Shown here one piece after another: positions 45,001 through 55,118 of a DNA stretch of 64,000 nt. The notes beneath the pieces were generated by a model. That model saw only the letters and a program-made list of their open reading frames with translations, was not told where the DNA came from and did no database searches. A program made the position numbers and the translations under genes. The stretch is from positions 496,001 to 560,000 of the forward strand of contig CAWKEY010000023.1 in assembly GCA_963848675.1 (NCBI GenBank), given 5' to 3'. The DNA is from CAWKEY01 sp963848675. Lineage in GTDB: Bacteria; Pseudomonadota; Gammaproteobacteria; Methylococcales; Methylomonadaceae. Position 1 is the stretch's first letter. Each line of letters begins with the position of its first letter.

Positions 45001-45490
45001 TGCCCGCGACCTGCAACTGCTGGAACATGTTCAGCTGGGCCTGCCGGTATGCGCGAGACCCTATGCCAAAATCGGCGCCGGCATCGACATGCCCGAGGCG
45101 GAAGTCATCGAGCGCTTAACCCGGCTTAAACAACAAGGCCTGATCAAGCGCATGGGCGTCATCGTCAAACATCACAAACTGGGTTACCGCGCCAATGCCA
45201 TGATCGTCTGGAATGTGCCCGATGATCTGGTTAAACAACTGGGCGGACATATCGGCCGGTTTCCATTTGTAACGCTCTGCTATCAACGCCCCAGACAACC
45301 GGAATGGCCCTACAATCTGTATTGCATGATCCACGGTAAGGATAAAGCCAAGGTATTAATGCAACTGGAACAATTGATCGAATGTTGCGGCCTGGCGGGT
45401 TTTGAAAAAGAAATCCTGTTCAGCCGCCGCTGCTTCAAGCAACGCGGCGCCCTTTATCAACGCAGCGCGGGGGCCCTGGCTCATGGATGA
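44993..45490 (+). CDS. nirL: Siroheme decarboxylase subunit NirL
   Basis: A 165-residue AsnC-like protein. KHHKLGYRANAMIVWNVPDD and LCYQRPRQPEWPYNLYCMIHG are NirL signatures. The start overlaps nirD by 8 bases and the end overlaps nirG by 8, so the four decarboxylase genes are tightly coupled. The C-terminus has a Cys/Arg-rich end (FSRRCFKQRG). Confidence 0.9.
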   Translation: MLDARDLQLLEHVQLGLPVCARPYAKIGAGIDMPEAEVIERLTRLKQQGLIKRMGVIVKHHKLGYRANAMIVWNVPDDLVKQLGGHIGRFPFVTLCYQRPRQPEWPYNLYCMIHGKDKAKVLMQLEQLIECCGLAGFEKEILFSRRCFKQRGALYQRSAGALAHG

Positions 45491-45926
45491 AATAGACCGC
45501 ACCATTATCAACACGCTGCAAAACGGCTTCCCAATTTGCGCATCACCCTATCAACAAGTGGCTGCGCAACTAGATATAACAGAACAGCAACTCATCACCC
45601 GGCTAAAAGCGCTGCTCGATAACGGCACCCTGACTCGCTACGGTCCACTGTACAATGCCGAGCAAATGGGCGGGGCCTTAACCCTGGCTGCGGTTAAAGT
45701 CCCCGTTGAGCGCTTTGATGAAGTCACCGGCATCATCAACGCCTTTCCCGAAGTGGCTCATAACTATGCCCGCAAGCATGAACTGAATATGTGGTTTGTC
45801 ATCGCCACGGAAACCCCCGAACAACAGCAGCAAACCATCAGCGCCATCGAACAGCAAACCGGGTTGACCGTCTACAATATGCCTAAAATACAAGAGTATT
45901 TCGTCAACCTGAAGCTGGAAGCCTGA
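45483..45926 (+). CDS. nirG: Siroheme decarboxylase subunit NirG
   Basis: A 147-residue AsnC-like protein beginning MDEIDRTIINTLQNGFPICA. The segment FPEVAHNYARKHELNMWFVI parallels NirD, as expected for the D/G half of the D-L-G-H quartet. It ends one base before nirH. Confidence 0.9.
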   Translation: MDEIDRTIINTLQNGFPICASPYQQVAAQLDITEQQLITRLKALLDNGTLTRYGPLYNAEQMGGALTLAAVKVPVERFDEVTGIINAFPEVAHNYARKHELNMWFVIATETPEQQQQTISAIEQQTGLTVYNMPKIQEYFVNLKLEA

Positions 45927-45927
45927 T

Positions 45928-46401
45928 ATGCTCGATGATATCGACCGTGCAATCATTCAGGCCACGCAGGCCGGTTTACCATTAACGCCGGAGCCTTATC
46001 AAGCGCTTGCCGAACAACTCGGCCTGAGCGCCGATGAACTGATGCAGCGCTTATCGGCCATGCAGGACAGCGGCATCATCCGCCGCATCGGCGCGGTACC
46101 CAATCACTATAAACTCGGCTATCGTTTTAACGGCATGACTGTTTGGAATGTGCCGGATGATCAGATCGATGCACTCGGCCAGCAAGTCGGGCAACTGGCA
46201 TTTGTCAGCCATTGCTACCACCGCCCCCGGCATCTGCCCGAATGGCCTTACAATCTGTTTGCCATGGTGCACGGCAAAACCCAACAGGATGTTGATCTAC
46301 AGATCCGGCAGATTGCCGAGCTACTGGGTGACCACAACCAGGGCAGTGATGTTTTATACAGTACAAAAATCCTCAAAAAAACCGGTTTCCGCCGCCGCTG
46401 A
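45928..46401 (+). CDS. nirH: Siroheme decarboxylase subunit NirH
   Basis: A 157-residue AsnC-like protein. NHYKLGYRFNGMTVWNVPDD and HCYHRPRHLPEWPYNLFAM match NirH/NirL types. It is the last gene of the cluster; nirJ and nirE, which follow in Pseudomonas, are not here, and the next genes face the other way. Confidence 0.9.
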   Translation: MLDDIDRAIIQATQAGLPLTPEPYQALAEQLGLSADELMQRLSAMQDSGIIRRIGAVPNHYKLGYRFNGMTVWNVPDDQIDALGQQVGQLAFVSHCYHRPRHLPEWPYNLFAMVHGKTQQDVDLQIRQIAELLGDHNQGSDVLYSTKILKKTGFRRR

Positions 46402-46421
46402 TTAGCGCAAACGCATTCAGT

Positions 46422-47168
46422 CTAACGCTCGCTGCGTTGTTTCAAGCTTGTTAATAAATCCAGTGGAAACACGATGGTGGAGGACTTGTCGCCGGCAATT
46501 TCGGTTAATGTCTGCATGTATCGCAGTTGAATGGCTTCGGGTTGTCCTGACAGTATTTTTGCCGCCTGCAACAATTTCTCGGCAGCCTGCATTTCACCTT
46601 CGGCATGAATGACTTTGGCGCGCCGCGTGCGTTCGGCCTCGGCCTGTTTGGCAATGGCTCTGACCATGCTTTCATCCAGATCCACATGTTTGATTTCGAC
46701 ATTTGATACCTTGATTCCCCAGGCATCGGTTTGCTGATCCAGACTGTTCTGAATGTCGATATTCAGGCGTTCACGTTCTGAGAGCATTTCATCCAGTTCA
46801 TGCTGTCCAAGCACCGAGCGCAAGGTCGTTTGCGCAAGCTGGCTGGTAGCCTCATAAAAATTAACCACCTGTATGATCGCCTTGTCCGGTTCTATGACGC
46901 GGAAATAGACGACGGCATTGACCTTGACGGAAACGTTATCGCGGGAAATGACATCCTGAGTCGGCACGTCCATCACGACAGTGCGTAAATCAACCCGTTC
47001 CATCTGTTGAATGAGGGGGATCACGATGATGAAGCCCGGGCCTTTGACCTTGTAAAAACGGCCGAGCATGAAAATAACACCGCGCTCATATTCTCTTAGA
47101 ATTCTGAACGCACTGATCAGTAATATCAGCAGAATGCTGATAAAGATGTAAACAAAATTTGCAAACAT
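46422..47168 (-). CDS. Slipin / stomatin-like SPFH protein
   Basis: A 248-residue membrane scaffold protein. One N-terminal helix (1-24) is followed by the SPFH domain (REYERGVIFMLGRFYKVKGPG, VDLRTVVMDVPTQDVISRDN) and a coiled region rich in Ala/Glu. Such proteins partner the NfeD/STOPP membrane serine protease, whose gene overlaps here as TAATG at 47168. They are thought to organise membrane microdomains. Confidence 0.92.
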   Translation of the reverse strand: MFANFVYIFISILLILLISAFRILREYERGVIFMLGRFYKVKGPGFIIVIPLIQQMERVDLRTVVMDVPTQDVISRDNVSVKVNAVVYFRVIEPDKAIIQVVNFYEATSQLAQTTLRSVLGQHELDEMLSERERLNIDIQNSLDQQTDAWGIKVSNVEIKHVDLDESMVRAIAKQAEAERTRRAKVIHAEGEMQAAEKLLQAAKILSGQPEAIQLRYMQTLTEIAGDKSSTIVFPLDLLTSLKQRSER

Positions 47169-48532
47169 TAGTCATTCTCCTGTGTATTGATAGGCACAAC
47201 CTGCAACAACAGGCCATGGATTGCTGTCACCATCACTTTTGCATTTTTACGCAACGGCTGGTCGCATGAGGCGCGCCAGTTTTCACTATGAATCCGAATC
47301 ATCCCGGTTCCGGTAAAATCATCCAGCACCACACCGCCCCCCCCCAGCAGTTCTTCTTTGCCGCTGACAATCGGGCGGTGTCTTGATTTGAGCAGCAGGC
47401 TGATTGCAATGATGAAAAAGGCCGCACTGCTTAACGCAAAACCGGCAATCAGACCCAGATCGATACCGAATCCGGGCACATCGGTATCCATCAAGATCAC
47501 CGAGCCAATGACAAAAGCGACAACGCCACCCAATCCGAGGATGCCGATGCTGGGCACAAAGGCCTCCGCAATCATCAGGGCGATCCCCAGCAGAATCAGC
47601 CCCATGCCGGCATAATTGACCGGCAATAGCTGCAAGGCATATAAAGCCAGCAGCAAACAGATACCGCCAATCGTGCCGGGAACAATGCTGCCGGGATTGG
47701 AGAACTCAAACACCAATCCATAAATGCCCACCATCAACAGAATATAGGCGATGCTGGGATTGGTGATCACCGCCAGAAACTCACTGCGCCAGTCCGGCTG
47801 GATGTTGTTGATTTCGGCCTGCACGGTATTGAGTACGACTTCCTGGCCGGAAACATTGACCTTTCGGCCCTGCAATTGCCGGAGTAAATCGCTGACATCG
47901 CTAGCCACAATATCAATTACGTTCAGTTTTAACGCTTCTTCTGCAGAAAGACTGGCCGCTTCACGCACCGCCTTTTCCGCCCATTGTTCGTTTCTGCCGT
48001 GTATTTTTGCCAAACCTCTAATATAAGCGGCGGCGTCATTGACCATTTTGTGCGTCATTGCATCTGGCGCTGGTTTGGCTTTATCGTCACTCTTATCATC
48101 GCCAAAACCGCCGAAGCCGCCGATTTGCACCGGCGTTGCAGCGCCCAGATTGGTTGCCGGCGCCATCGCCGCGATATGACTGGCATAGAGGATATACGTG
48201 CCGGCACTGGCAGCGCGGGCGCCGCCGGGTGCCACATAGGTGATTAGCGGTATCGGAGAAGAAATGATTTGCTTGACTATGCGGCGCATGGAAGTATCCA
48301 GACCTCCGGGCGTATCCATGCGAATGAGTATCGCCATGGCCCGGTTTTTGATCGCCTTCTGCAGATTGCGTTCGATATAGTCAGTGGTTGCCGGGCCTAT
48401 AACATCGTTAATTTCAAATTGATAGATCACCGGTGAGTTGAGTGGCGGCTTATCGCTTTCCCCGGCATAAGCCGTTGCTGCACAAGCCAGGAAAATCAGC
48501 AAAACAATTCGGATACTCGATACTATCCACAT
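47168..48532 (-). CDS. NfeD family membrane-bound ClpP-class serine protease
   Basis: A 454-residue protein. A signal peptide at 1-23 precedes a ClpP-like protease domain with the nucleophile Ser in ARAASAGTYILYASHIAAMA and a Lys partner likely near 180-190. Then come four to five membrane helices (about 260-390) and a C-terminal OB-fold NfeD domain (TGMIRIHSENWRASC). It cuts stomatin-type C-termini in archaea. Forms a two-gene operon with the slipin gene. Confidence 0.92.
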   Translation of the reverse strand: MWIVSSIRIVLLIFLACAATAYAGESDKPPLNSPVIYQFEINDVIGPATTDYIERNLQKAIKNRAMAILIRMDTPGGLDTSMRRIVKQIISSPIPLITYVAPGGARAASAGTYILYASHIAAMAPATNLGAATPVQIGGFGGFGDDKSDDKAKPAPDAMTHKMVNDAAAYIRGLAKIHGRNEQWAEKAVREAASLSAEEALKLNVIDIVASDVSDLLRQLQGRKVNVSGQEVVLNTVQAEINNIQPDWRSEFLAVITNPSIAYILLMVGIYGLVFEFSNPGSIVPGTIGGICLLLALYALQLLPVNYAGMGLILLGIALMIAEAFVPSIGILGLGGVVAFVIGSVILMDTDVPGFGIDLGLIAGFALSSAAFFIIAISLLLKSRHRPIVSGKEELLGGGGVVLDDFTGTGMIRIHSENWRASCDQPLRKNAKVMVTAIHGLLLQVVPINTQEND

Positions 48533-48680
48533 AGCGCATGATCCACTCGTTAATTTGTAGATATTCCAAGTGTACTCCGGGCCGAGGCTCGCCGCAATAA
48601 TAGCAACACCGCTCTAACCGCAACGAAGGTCTGGCTTCCGCCTTGTTGTGCCGATCGCTTTTTGATTTGTTGTGGTGAGC

Positions 48681-51600
48681 TTAATTGCCTATTTCAGTTA
48701 ATCTCACGGGTTTATGTATTATCCAGCCTTGCGCATAATCGACGCCTATCTCTTTTAAAATGGCATGGATTTCTTTGCTCTCGACATATTCGGCAATGCT
48801 CTGCAACCCTAATGAATGGGCGATTTCGTTCATGGATTTCACCATGGCGACATCCGCAGGGCTGTTGACTATTTCTTTAACGAAAGAACCATCAATTTTA
48901 AGGTAGTCGACATCCAGATTCTTTAAATAAGAGTAGGAGGAATAACCGGTACCAAAGTCATCGAGGGAAAACTTGCAGCCGAACCGCTTGATTTCACTAA
49001 TGAACTTTTCTGTAAAAATAAGATTATCCGACGCCACCGTCTCGGTGACTTCAAAGGTGATTTTATGCAGCGGGAAGTCGCAAGCAGCCAGACGCAGCAA
49101 CAGATGCTCTAGAAATTCTTCAGAATTGAGCGATTGACCGGACAGGTTAATGGCAAACCCGCCAATACCGTCAAAATACGGCCTGTGCTGTTCTATCCAG
49201 GTAAATGCAGTATTGATCATCCATTGATCTATTTCAGGCATCCGCCGGCAATGTTCAACGGCCGGCAGAAAATTATCGGGGGCAATAATATTGCCTGTTT
49301 CGTCTTGCACTCCCAACAATAACTCGTAATGGCTGTGAAGGGTTTTGTCCGGATCGATAGGAGCAATCTGCTGACAGCGGGCAAACAAGCGGTTTTCGGA
49401 GAAGACCTGATCAATACGTCCAACCCAATCATTGATAATCGTGTGCAATTTAATGGCCGCATCATCGTACTGATACAAACAAACCCGGCTATGGCCTTTG
49501 TTTTTAGCAATGATGCTTGCTGAATCGGCCTGATGAAGCAATTCTTCGATACTAGCGCCTTCGTTAACAAAGGGAACCAAGCCGATACTGGAGCCGACCG
49601 AATAACTTTTGCCTCCCCACTCGAAGTGCGAATTTTTGATATTTCTGCTCAGTGTTTTGGCTGTTTCGTGAGCCTCATCGCCGGAGCAATCTTTCATCAA
49701 AATACCAAACGTGTTATCACCGAGCCGGGCAAGAATATCATGCTGGCCTAAATGGCTCTGTATTAATTGACTGATGTTTTTTATCAGCTCATCGCCGGCA
49801 ATCAGGCCGCAAATATTGGTAATCATCCGGAAATCAAGGATATCCAAATAGCCGAGCATATGCCTGGTATTATCGGGCAGAGTGATTTCTGCTTTCAGTT
49901 GCTTTATAAATTCTCTCCTGTTGATCAGAAGGCTTATGGGATCATGACTGGCGTTGTAAACCATTTTTTCATGCATTTTTTGCAACATCATATTGGCAGC
50001 TCGATCCATCAATGGAATATCAAGACTTTCAATTTTATTGACCGCGCCGCTACGCATCAATGCAGCCAGCTCATCTCTGCTAAGTTCGAGTTTTTTTTGG
50101 CCTTCCCGGTTTACGAAAACATAGACATCGGATTGACTACTAATCCACACCAGCTTCAGCGGCTCAAACTCTTCAGCCTCCAGCATAAGGGTAAGCCAAT
50201 CGCCAATCTGCAAACGGGAGACTTGCCGTGTCCAATTATTATCAATAACATCGCCGGGATGTTTGGTTTCTTCTACCCTTTGACCTATTTGTATGCTTTC
50301 CACCGGTCTACGGATCCGCGGTTCTCCGCTGCCCAGCAAAGCGGCCTTGAGTTCATCCATGACCTTGTCATGAAGAAAGGCGTTGGTGCAAACAGAACCC
50401 AGGTGGTTTTCTATCAACGCCAGTTCTCGGTCAATCTCATTAATTTGCTCACCCGAAAACGCCTCCTCGCAGGCAAGCCAGTCCAGCAGCCTGTCTAAAA
50501 TTTTTAGAAAACGTTGCCGACTATTGAGATGATTTTCGTCGTTTAATTCGGTAATCACCAACAAATGCAGCCACCCCGAATCAAGCAGCGTTGCAATGAC
50601 TTTCGGTATCCGTTTACCGGCTATTCGATCATCAATTTCTTGCTGAATGACCTGTCTTGCCTTTTCCAGCTTTTGTTTTCCTTCATACGCTTCGATGACC
50701 CGGCGAATATTCAATTCCGCGGATTTGGCAACCGATACCGAGATGTCCTTTAGTTCTTCATTAGCAATTGCGAATATCTCGGGATTGGTCATTGATTCCT
50801 GAGCTATTCGAGCGAAAAGCTGATCCAGGGTTTGCCTTACTTTTTGGCGTTTAATGATCCTGTTGCCTTTAACGACGCTCTCAAGCGAAGACAATTTGTT
50901 TAGCACGCTAAGAGCGGGATGATTCCCGGAATCTAAAAAATCCGAATCTTTAAGGGCCAGCGCCATTAACGGCAGATGGATGCTTTCCAGATACAATTTA
51001 ACGTGGGGAGTAAACATCAAATCATTCGTCAGGGTATCGAACAATTGTCCGTATACTTCCAGCCTGTTTTTATCGGTGGATGAAAATTGTTTCGACCCTT
51101 GCGTAACTCCGGACAGGGTATCTGCCAAATGCTTCTGCAGCGTAACAGAATCTTGATGCATAACATTGTTTGCAGCTTCCTTCGCTTGTAATAGCGCTAT
51201 CGCTTTTACTATTTCATCTGAAGAATAAGCCGAGGAGTAATTGCTTTCACCGGAAGCGGATTTTTCAGTCGCTGTTAAATTACCTGGCACGGACTGCCAG
51301 CCACTGGAATTACTCTGGTTGATGATATCAAGCAGTCTACTTGCCGTCTGGGCTATGGGCTGTCCCTGCCGAGGCCGGAGCGTTTTCTGAAAAGGCAGAC
51401 CGATCATTTCTGAGGGCGATAGCCCATGCTGTATCAGCCGTAGTTGACCTGCCTGCTGGACATCATGATAGTGGTTTTCTTCCGAAGACATGCCGCGTTT
51501 ATTTTTAGGGCTTATATCCGGCTGCGGGACTATTCCTTCAATAATCTGTTCAGGGGCGCCATAATCCCCTAAAATTTTTTCCAAGGGTTGATATAGAAGA

Positions 51601-52550
51601 TACAGATTCTCTCTTAAGGCATCTTCAAAAACTTTACAGAGCATTTGTCTTATCGTCTTGATTTCTTCAATAGGGCTGATGCTCTTATTAAAACTTTCAT
51701 ACAGCCTGGCAGGACTAATCGGGTTATTGATATTACGCCGCGGAATTCCTGTCACGTAGCTCAGTTTCAAATCAAACTGATAGAGCTGGGCCTTAAAATC
51801 CAACTCAACTTTTCTAATACTGGACGTTAGATTCAGCCAAATCTCAAAATCGTCTTTATCGATTAACGAAAGCGTATGCCCATCATGAACGGCTGCTGTA
51901 TTGGCAATATTCAACTTTCGTACAAATTCCGTCTCCTGTAATACAGACTGGCAAAAATCATTAACGATTGAATCCTGAAACAGCCGCAAATTCTTGGCCA
52001 CATATTCCGCATCAATGGAAGCCGTTTGCTCACTGTAACTCCCGGCTTCAGCCTTTGCCTGTTCCAGAGCATCGAATACACGATTGAAAAATCGGCTCAT
52101 CAATACCGGCAGCTTGTCATTCAACATCACTTCGAAGGCGATTTTGAGGCGTTGAAGATTTACCGAAGCGAAGGGCGGAATCTGATCGCCGGAAGACTCC
52201 GCCTGAGCCTGCCTATTTGCTATCTGAATTAAGGCCTGGAACACAGAATCGTAAATTTTTTCATAGGCAACCCCTAAGCCATTCGGACAAACTCGCATCA
52301 CCTCGGCATCGACCTGCATATATTCCCTGTCCTGGTCGCTGGTCACCGAAAAAACAACTTTACCTCTTTTATGCAAAAGCCGTGACAGGTCGGTAATTGG
52401 CTGCTTGATTTCCAAAAAAAGCCCACGCGTACAAAAATCGAGAATGGTACATTTCAGGGTAAGCGAATCTTCGAAAGCCAGAATCGCCTTCAAATTAACC
52501 CGGTATCTTTTAAATTGACGGCGTTCTGAATGATTAATATCAATGCTCAT
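48681..52550 (-). CDS. PilZ-DUF1631-GGDEF-EAL multidomain c-di-GMP protein
   Basis: A 1289-residue cytoplasmic protein. Residues 7-105 form a PilZ domain with ERRQFKRYRVN at its start (the RxxxR c-di-GMP contact). About 130-780 fits DUF1631. About 880-1040 is a degenerate GGDEF domain in which the active site reads RLGDNTFGIL, so it should not make c-di-GMP. About 1050-1285 is an EAL domain: YELLLGV (ELL in place of EAL), NLSGQSL, EVTETV, DDFGTGYSSY, KIDGSFV and the late Gln in YAQGW are present, so phosphodiesterase activity is plausible. It may be a receptor that also degrades the signal. It stands alone. Confidence 0.9.
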   Translation of the reverse strand: MSIDINHSERRQFKRYRVNLKAILAFEDSLTLKCTILDFCTRGLFLEIKQPITDLSRLLHKRGKVVFSVTSDQDREYMQVDAEVMRVCPNGLGVAYEKIYDSVFQALIQIANRQAQAESSGDQIPPFASVNLQRLKIAFEVMLNDKLPVLMSRFFNRVFDALEQAKAEAGSYSEQTASIDAEYVAKNLRLFQDSIVNDFCQSVLQETEFVRKLNIANTAAVHDGHTLSLIDKDDFEIWLNLTSSIRKVELDFKAQLYQFDLKLSYVTGIPRRNINNPISPARLYESFNKSISPIEEIKTIRQMLCKVFEDALRENLYLLYQPLEKILGDYGAPEQIIEGIVPQPDISPKNKRGMSSEENHYHDVQQAGQLRLIQHGLSPSEMIGLPFQKTLRPRQGQPIAQTASRLLDIINQSNSSGWQSVPGNLTATEKSASGESNYSSAYSSDEIVKAIALLQAKEAANNVMHQDSVTLQKHLADTLSGVTQGSKQFSSTDKNRLEVYGQLFDTLTNDLMFTPHVKLYLESIHLPLMALALKDSDFLDSGNHPALSVLNKLSSLESVVKGNRIIKRQKVRQTLDQLFARIAQESMTNPEIFAIANEELKDISVSVAKSAELNIRRVIEAYEGKQKLEKARQVIQQEIDDRIAGKRIPKVIATLLDSGWLHLLVITELNDENHLNSRQRFLKILDRLLDWLACEEAFSGEQINEIDRELALIENHLGSVCTNAFLHDKVMDELKAALLGSGEPRIRRPVESIQIGQRVEETKHPGDVIDNNWTRQVSRLQIGDWLTLMLEAEEFEPLKLVWISSQSDVYVFVNREGQKKLELSRDELAALMRSGAVNKIESLDIPLMDRAANMMLQKMHEKMVYNASHDPISLLINRREFIKQLKAEITLPDNTRHMLGYLDILDFRMITNICGLIAGDELIKNISQLIQSHLGQHDILARLGDNTFGILMKDCSGDEAHETAKTLSRNIKNSHFEWGGKSYSVGSSIGLVPFVNEGASIEELLHQADSASIIAKNKGHSRVCLYQYDDAAIKLHTIINDWVGRIDQVFSENRLFARCQQIAPIDPDKTLHSHYELLLGVQDETGNIIAPDNFLPAVEHCRRMPEIDQWMINTAFTWIEQHRPYFDGIGGFAINLSGQSLNSEEFLEHLLLRLAACDFPLHKITFEVTETVASDNLIFTEKFISEIKRFGCKFSLDDFGTGYSSYSYLKNLDVDYLKIDGSFVKEIVNSPADVAMVKSMNEIAHSLGLQSIAEYVESKEIHAILKEIGVDYAQGWIIHKPVRLTEIGN

Positions 52551-52783
52551 TAATGCACAAGGAATCGGAAGTTATTGCCATGCAAAAAGTATAGCATTGC
52601 AAATTGAAGCCAAGTCTTGCCATAACAAATAATTGCTCTGTTCTGTGTTCTTTTTGGGGCTATCTATGCTTGCAGCTTACATGTGTCTTCCCCGTCATTG
52701 GCAGTTTTTATGTTACCGGTTACTTACGCCCGGCGGCTTACTTGCTACAATGCACTCCTTTTTCACCAGAACAAACACTCAAA

Positions 52784-55057
52784 ATGGACGTCATCCAACG
52801 TATAGCCGAAGAATTATCTGTTACCAGCAAACAAGTCAGCGCCGCCGTCGCTTTACTGGATGAAGGCGCAACGGTGCCGTTTATTGCCCGCTACCGGAAG
52901 GAAGTGACCGGCGGCCTGGACGATACCCAGTTAAGAACACTAGAAGAACGGTTAACGTATTTACGCGAATTAAACGAGCGCCGCAACAGCATTCTGGACA
53001 GCATTGCCGGCCAGGGCAAACTGACGCCCGAACTGGAACGGGCCATCAAGAATGCGGAGACCAAAACCCTGCTGGAAGATTTGTATTTACCCTACAAACC
53101 CAAACGTCGCACCAAGGCACAGATCGCCCGCGAAGCCGGTCTGGAGCCGCTCGCCGATGCGCTATTAGATGACCGCAGCCTGATCCCGGTACAGTTTGCC
53201 GAAGGTTTTATCGATGCCGAAAAAGGCGTGCCCGATGCCGCTGCGGCATTGGAAGGTGCAAGACAAATCATCATGGAGCGCATTTCCGAAGATGCCGAAT
53301 TATTGGCCGGACTTCGCGAGCGCATCTGGCAAAAAGGCATTGTGCATGCCACTGTGGCCGCTGGAAAAGAGCAGGAAGCGGCCAAATTCAAGGACTATTT
53401 TGATTATCAGGAAGCCATCAACAAAATTCCCTCGCATCGGGCGCTGGCGCTGTTGCGCGGCCGCAATGAAGATTTATTGAACATAAATCTTAAACCCGGC
53501 GCTGAAGACAAGGAAGAACACGCTCTGTGCGCCCAGTTTGTGGCCCGCCATCTTAACATCACTGACAGTTCAAAACCGGCCGATGCCTGGCTCGCGGAAA
53601 CGGCGCGCTTTGCCTGGAAAATCAAACTGTTCACACGGATTGATCTGGATTTAAAACTGCGGCTGCGGGAAGCGGCCGAACAGGAAGCCATCCGCGTTTT
53701 CGCCAGCAATTTAAGGGACTTGCTGCTGGCGGCACCCGCCGGCCCCAAAGCCACGATGGGCCTGGATCCCGGCATACGCACCGGCGTTAAAATCGCCATC
53801 GTAGACCCCACCGGCAAGCTACTGACCACCGATACTATTTATCCGCATCCGCCGCGCCAGCAATGGGATCAATCGATAGCAACGCTGGCCAAACTAATTG
53901 AGCAGTATCAGGTTGATTTGGTTAGTATCGGCAACGGCACGGGTTCCCGGGAAACCGATCAACTGGTGGCCGATGTCATGAAACGGCACAGCGAACTCAA
54001 ATTCACCAAACTCACGGTGTCCGAAGCCGGCGCATCGGTTTATTCGGCCTCGGCACTGGCCGCCAGGGAATTTCCCGGTCTGGATGTTTCGCTGCGCGGC
54101 GCCGTTTCCATCGCCCGGCGCTTGCAGGATCCCTTGGCCGAGCTGGTTAAAATCGATCCCAAATCCATCGGCGTGGGTCAGTACCAGCATGACGTCAATC
54201 AGGCGCAGTTGGCCCGCAGTCTCGATACCGTGGTTGAGGATTGTGTCAACGCCGTCGGCGTCGATGTCAACACGGCATCGGTCGCCTTGCTCAAGCAGGT
54301 GTCCGGTCTTTCCAGCAGCATCAGTGAAAATATTGTCGCCTTCCGTGATGCCAACGGCCCGTTCACCAATCGCAAGCAGCTGAAAAAAGTGCCGCGTCTG
54401 GGTGATAAGGCTTACGAACAGGCGGCGGGCTTCTTGCGTATCATGAACGGCGACAATCCGCTGGATGCCTCCGCCGTGCATCCTGAAGCCTATCCGGTGG
54501 TTGAGGCGATTATTGACAGCACCGGCAAATCCATACGTGATCTTATTGGCCAGAGCGGCTTTTTACGTGGGCTCAATCCGGCCAATTTCACCAATGCGCA
54601 TTTTGGTCTGCCCACCGTAAGCGATATTCTGCAGGAGCTGGAAAAGCCCGGCCGCGATCCTCGACCGGAATTCAAAAGCGTGCAATTTAAAGACGGCATC
54701 GAAAAAATCACCGACATCAAGCCGGGCATGACGCTGGATGGCGTGGTGACCAATGTCGCCAACTTCGGCGCATTTGTGGACATCGGCGTACATCAGGATG
54801 GTCTCGTGCACATCTCGCATTTATCCGATAGCTTTGTCAAAGACCCGCGTGATGTCGTTAAAACCGGCGACATGGTGAAAGTGAAAGTGCTGGAAATCGA
54901 TGTCGCGCGCAAACGCATCGCCTTGACCATGAAAAAAGAGGCAGCAACGGAGCCGGGATCAGAGCGCACTCAGACAAAACCGGCCAATAAAGCCAAGCCA
55001 CAGGCCCCTGCACAGAACCTGATGGCCAATGCATTTGCCAAGGCGCTGAAAAAGTAA
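52784..55057 (+). CDS. tex: Tex family transcription accessory / RNA-binding protein
   Basis: A 757-residue nucleic-acid binding protein related to eukaryotic Spt6. The start MDVIQRIAEELSVTSKQVSA at 52784 is the family's usual beginning; the frame open to 52604 is a Cys/Leu-rich leader. A YqgF-like RNase H fold includes MGLDPGIRTGVKIAIVD, followed by helix-hairpin-helix motifs (NTASVALLKQVSGLSSSISENI, quoted in part) and a C-terminal S1 domain (GMTLDGVVTNVANFGAFVDIG, in part). The Lys/Pro-rich tail is flexible. Confidence 0.94.
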   Translation: MDVIQRIAEELSVTSKQVSAAVALLDEGATVPFIARYRKEVTGGLDDTQLRTLEERLTYLRELNERRNSILDSIAGQGKLTPELERAIKNAETKTLLEDLYLPYKPKRRTKAQIAREAGLEPLADALLDDRSLIPVQFAEGFIDAEKGVPDAAAALEGARQIIMERISEDAELLAGLRERIWQKGIVHATVAAGKEQEAAKFKDYFDYQEAINKIPSHRALALLRGRNEDLLNINLKPGAEDKEEHALCAQFVARHLNITDSSKPADAWLAETARFAWKIKLFTRIDLDLKLRLREAAEQEAIRVFASNLRDLLLAAPAGPKATMGLDPGIRTGVKIAIVDPTGKLLTTDTIYPHPPRQQWDQSIATLAKLIEQYQVDLVSIGNGTGSRETDQLVADVMKRHSELKFTKLTVSEAGASVYSASALAAREFPGLDVSLRGAVSIARRLQDPLAELVKIDPKSIGVGQYQHDVNQAQLARSLDTVVEDCVNAVGVDVNTASVALLKQVSGLSSSISENIVAFRDANGPFTNRKQLKKVPRLGDKAYEQAAGFLRIMNGDNPLDASAVHPEAYPVVEAIIDSTGKSIRDLIGQSGFLRGLNPANFTNAHFGLPTVSDILQELEKPGRDPRPEFKSVQFKDGIEKITDIKPGMTLDGVVTNVANFGAFVDIGVHQDGLVHISHLSDSFVKDPRDVVKTGDMVKVKVLEIDVARKRIALTMKKEAATEPGSERTQTKPANKAKPQAPAQNLMANAFAKALKK

Positions 55058-55118
55058 ATCAATAAAGCTCTGCTATACTGGAACAGACATTTTTATCTTA
55101 CTCATCGCCGGATAATCT

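Noticed and set aside
52604..52783. 60-codon extension at the start of tex
   Set aside because: Cys/Leu-rich sequence not seen in Tex proteins, whose usual start is at 52784.
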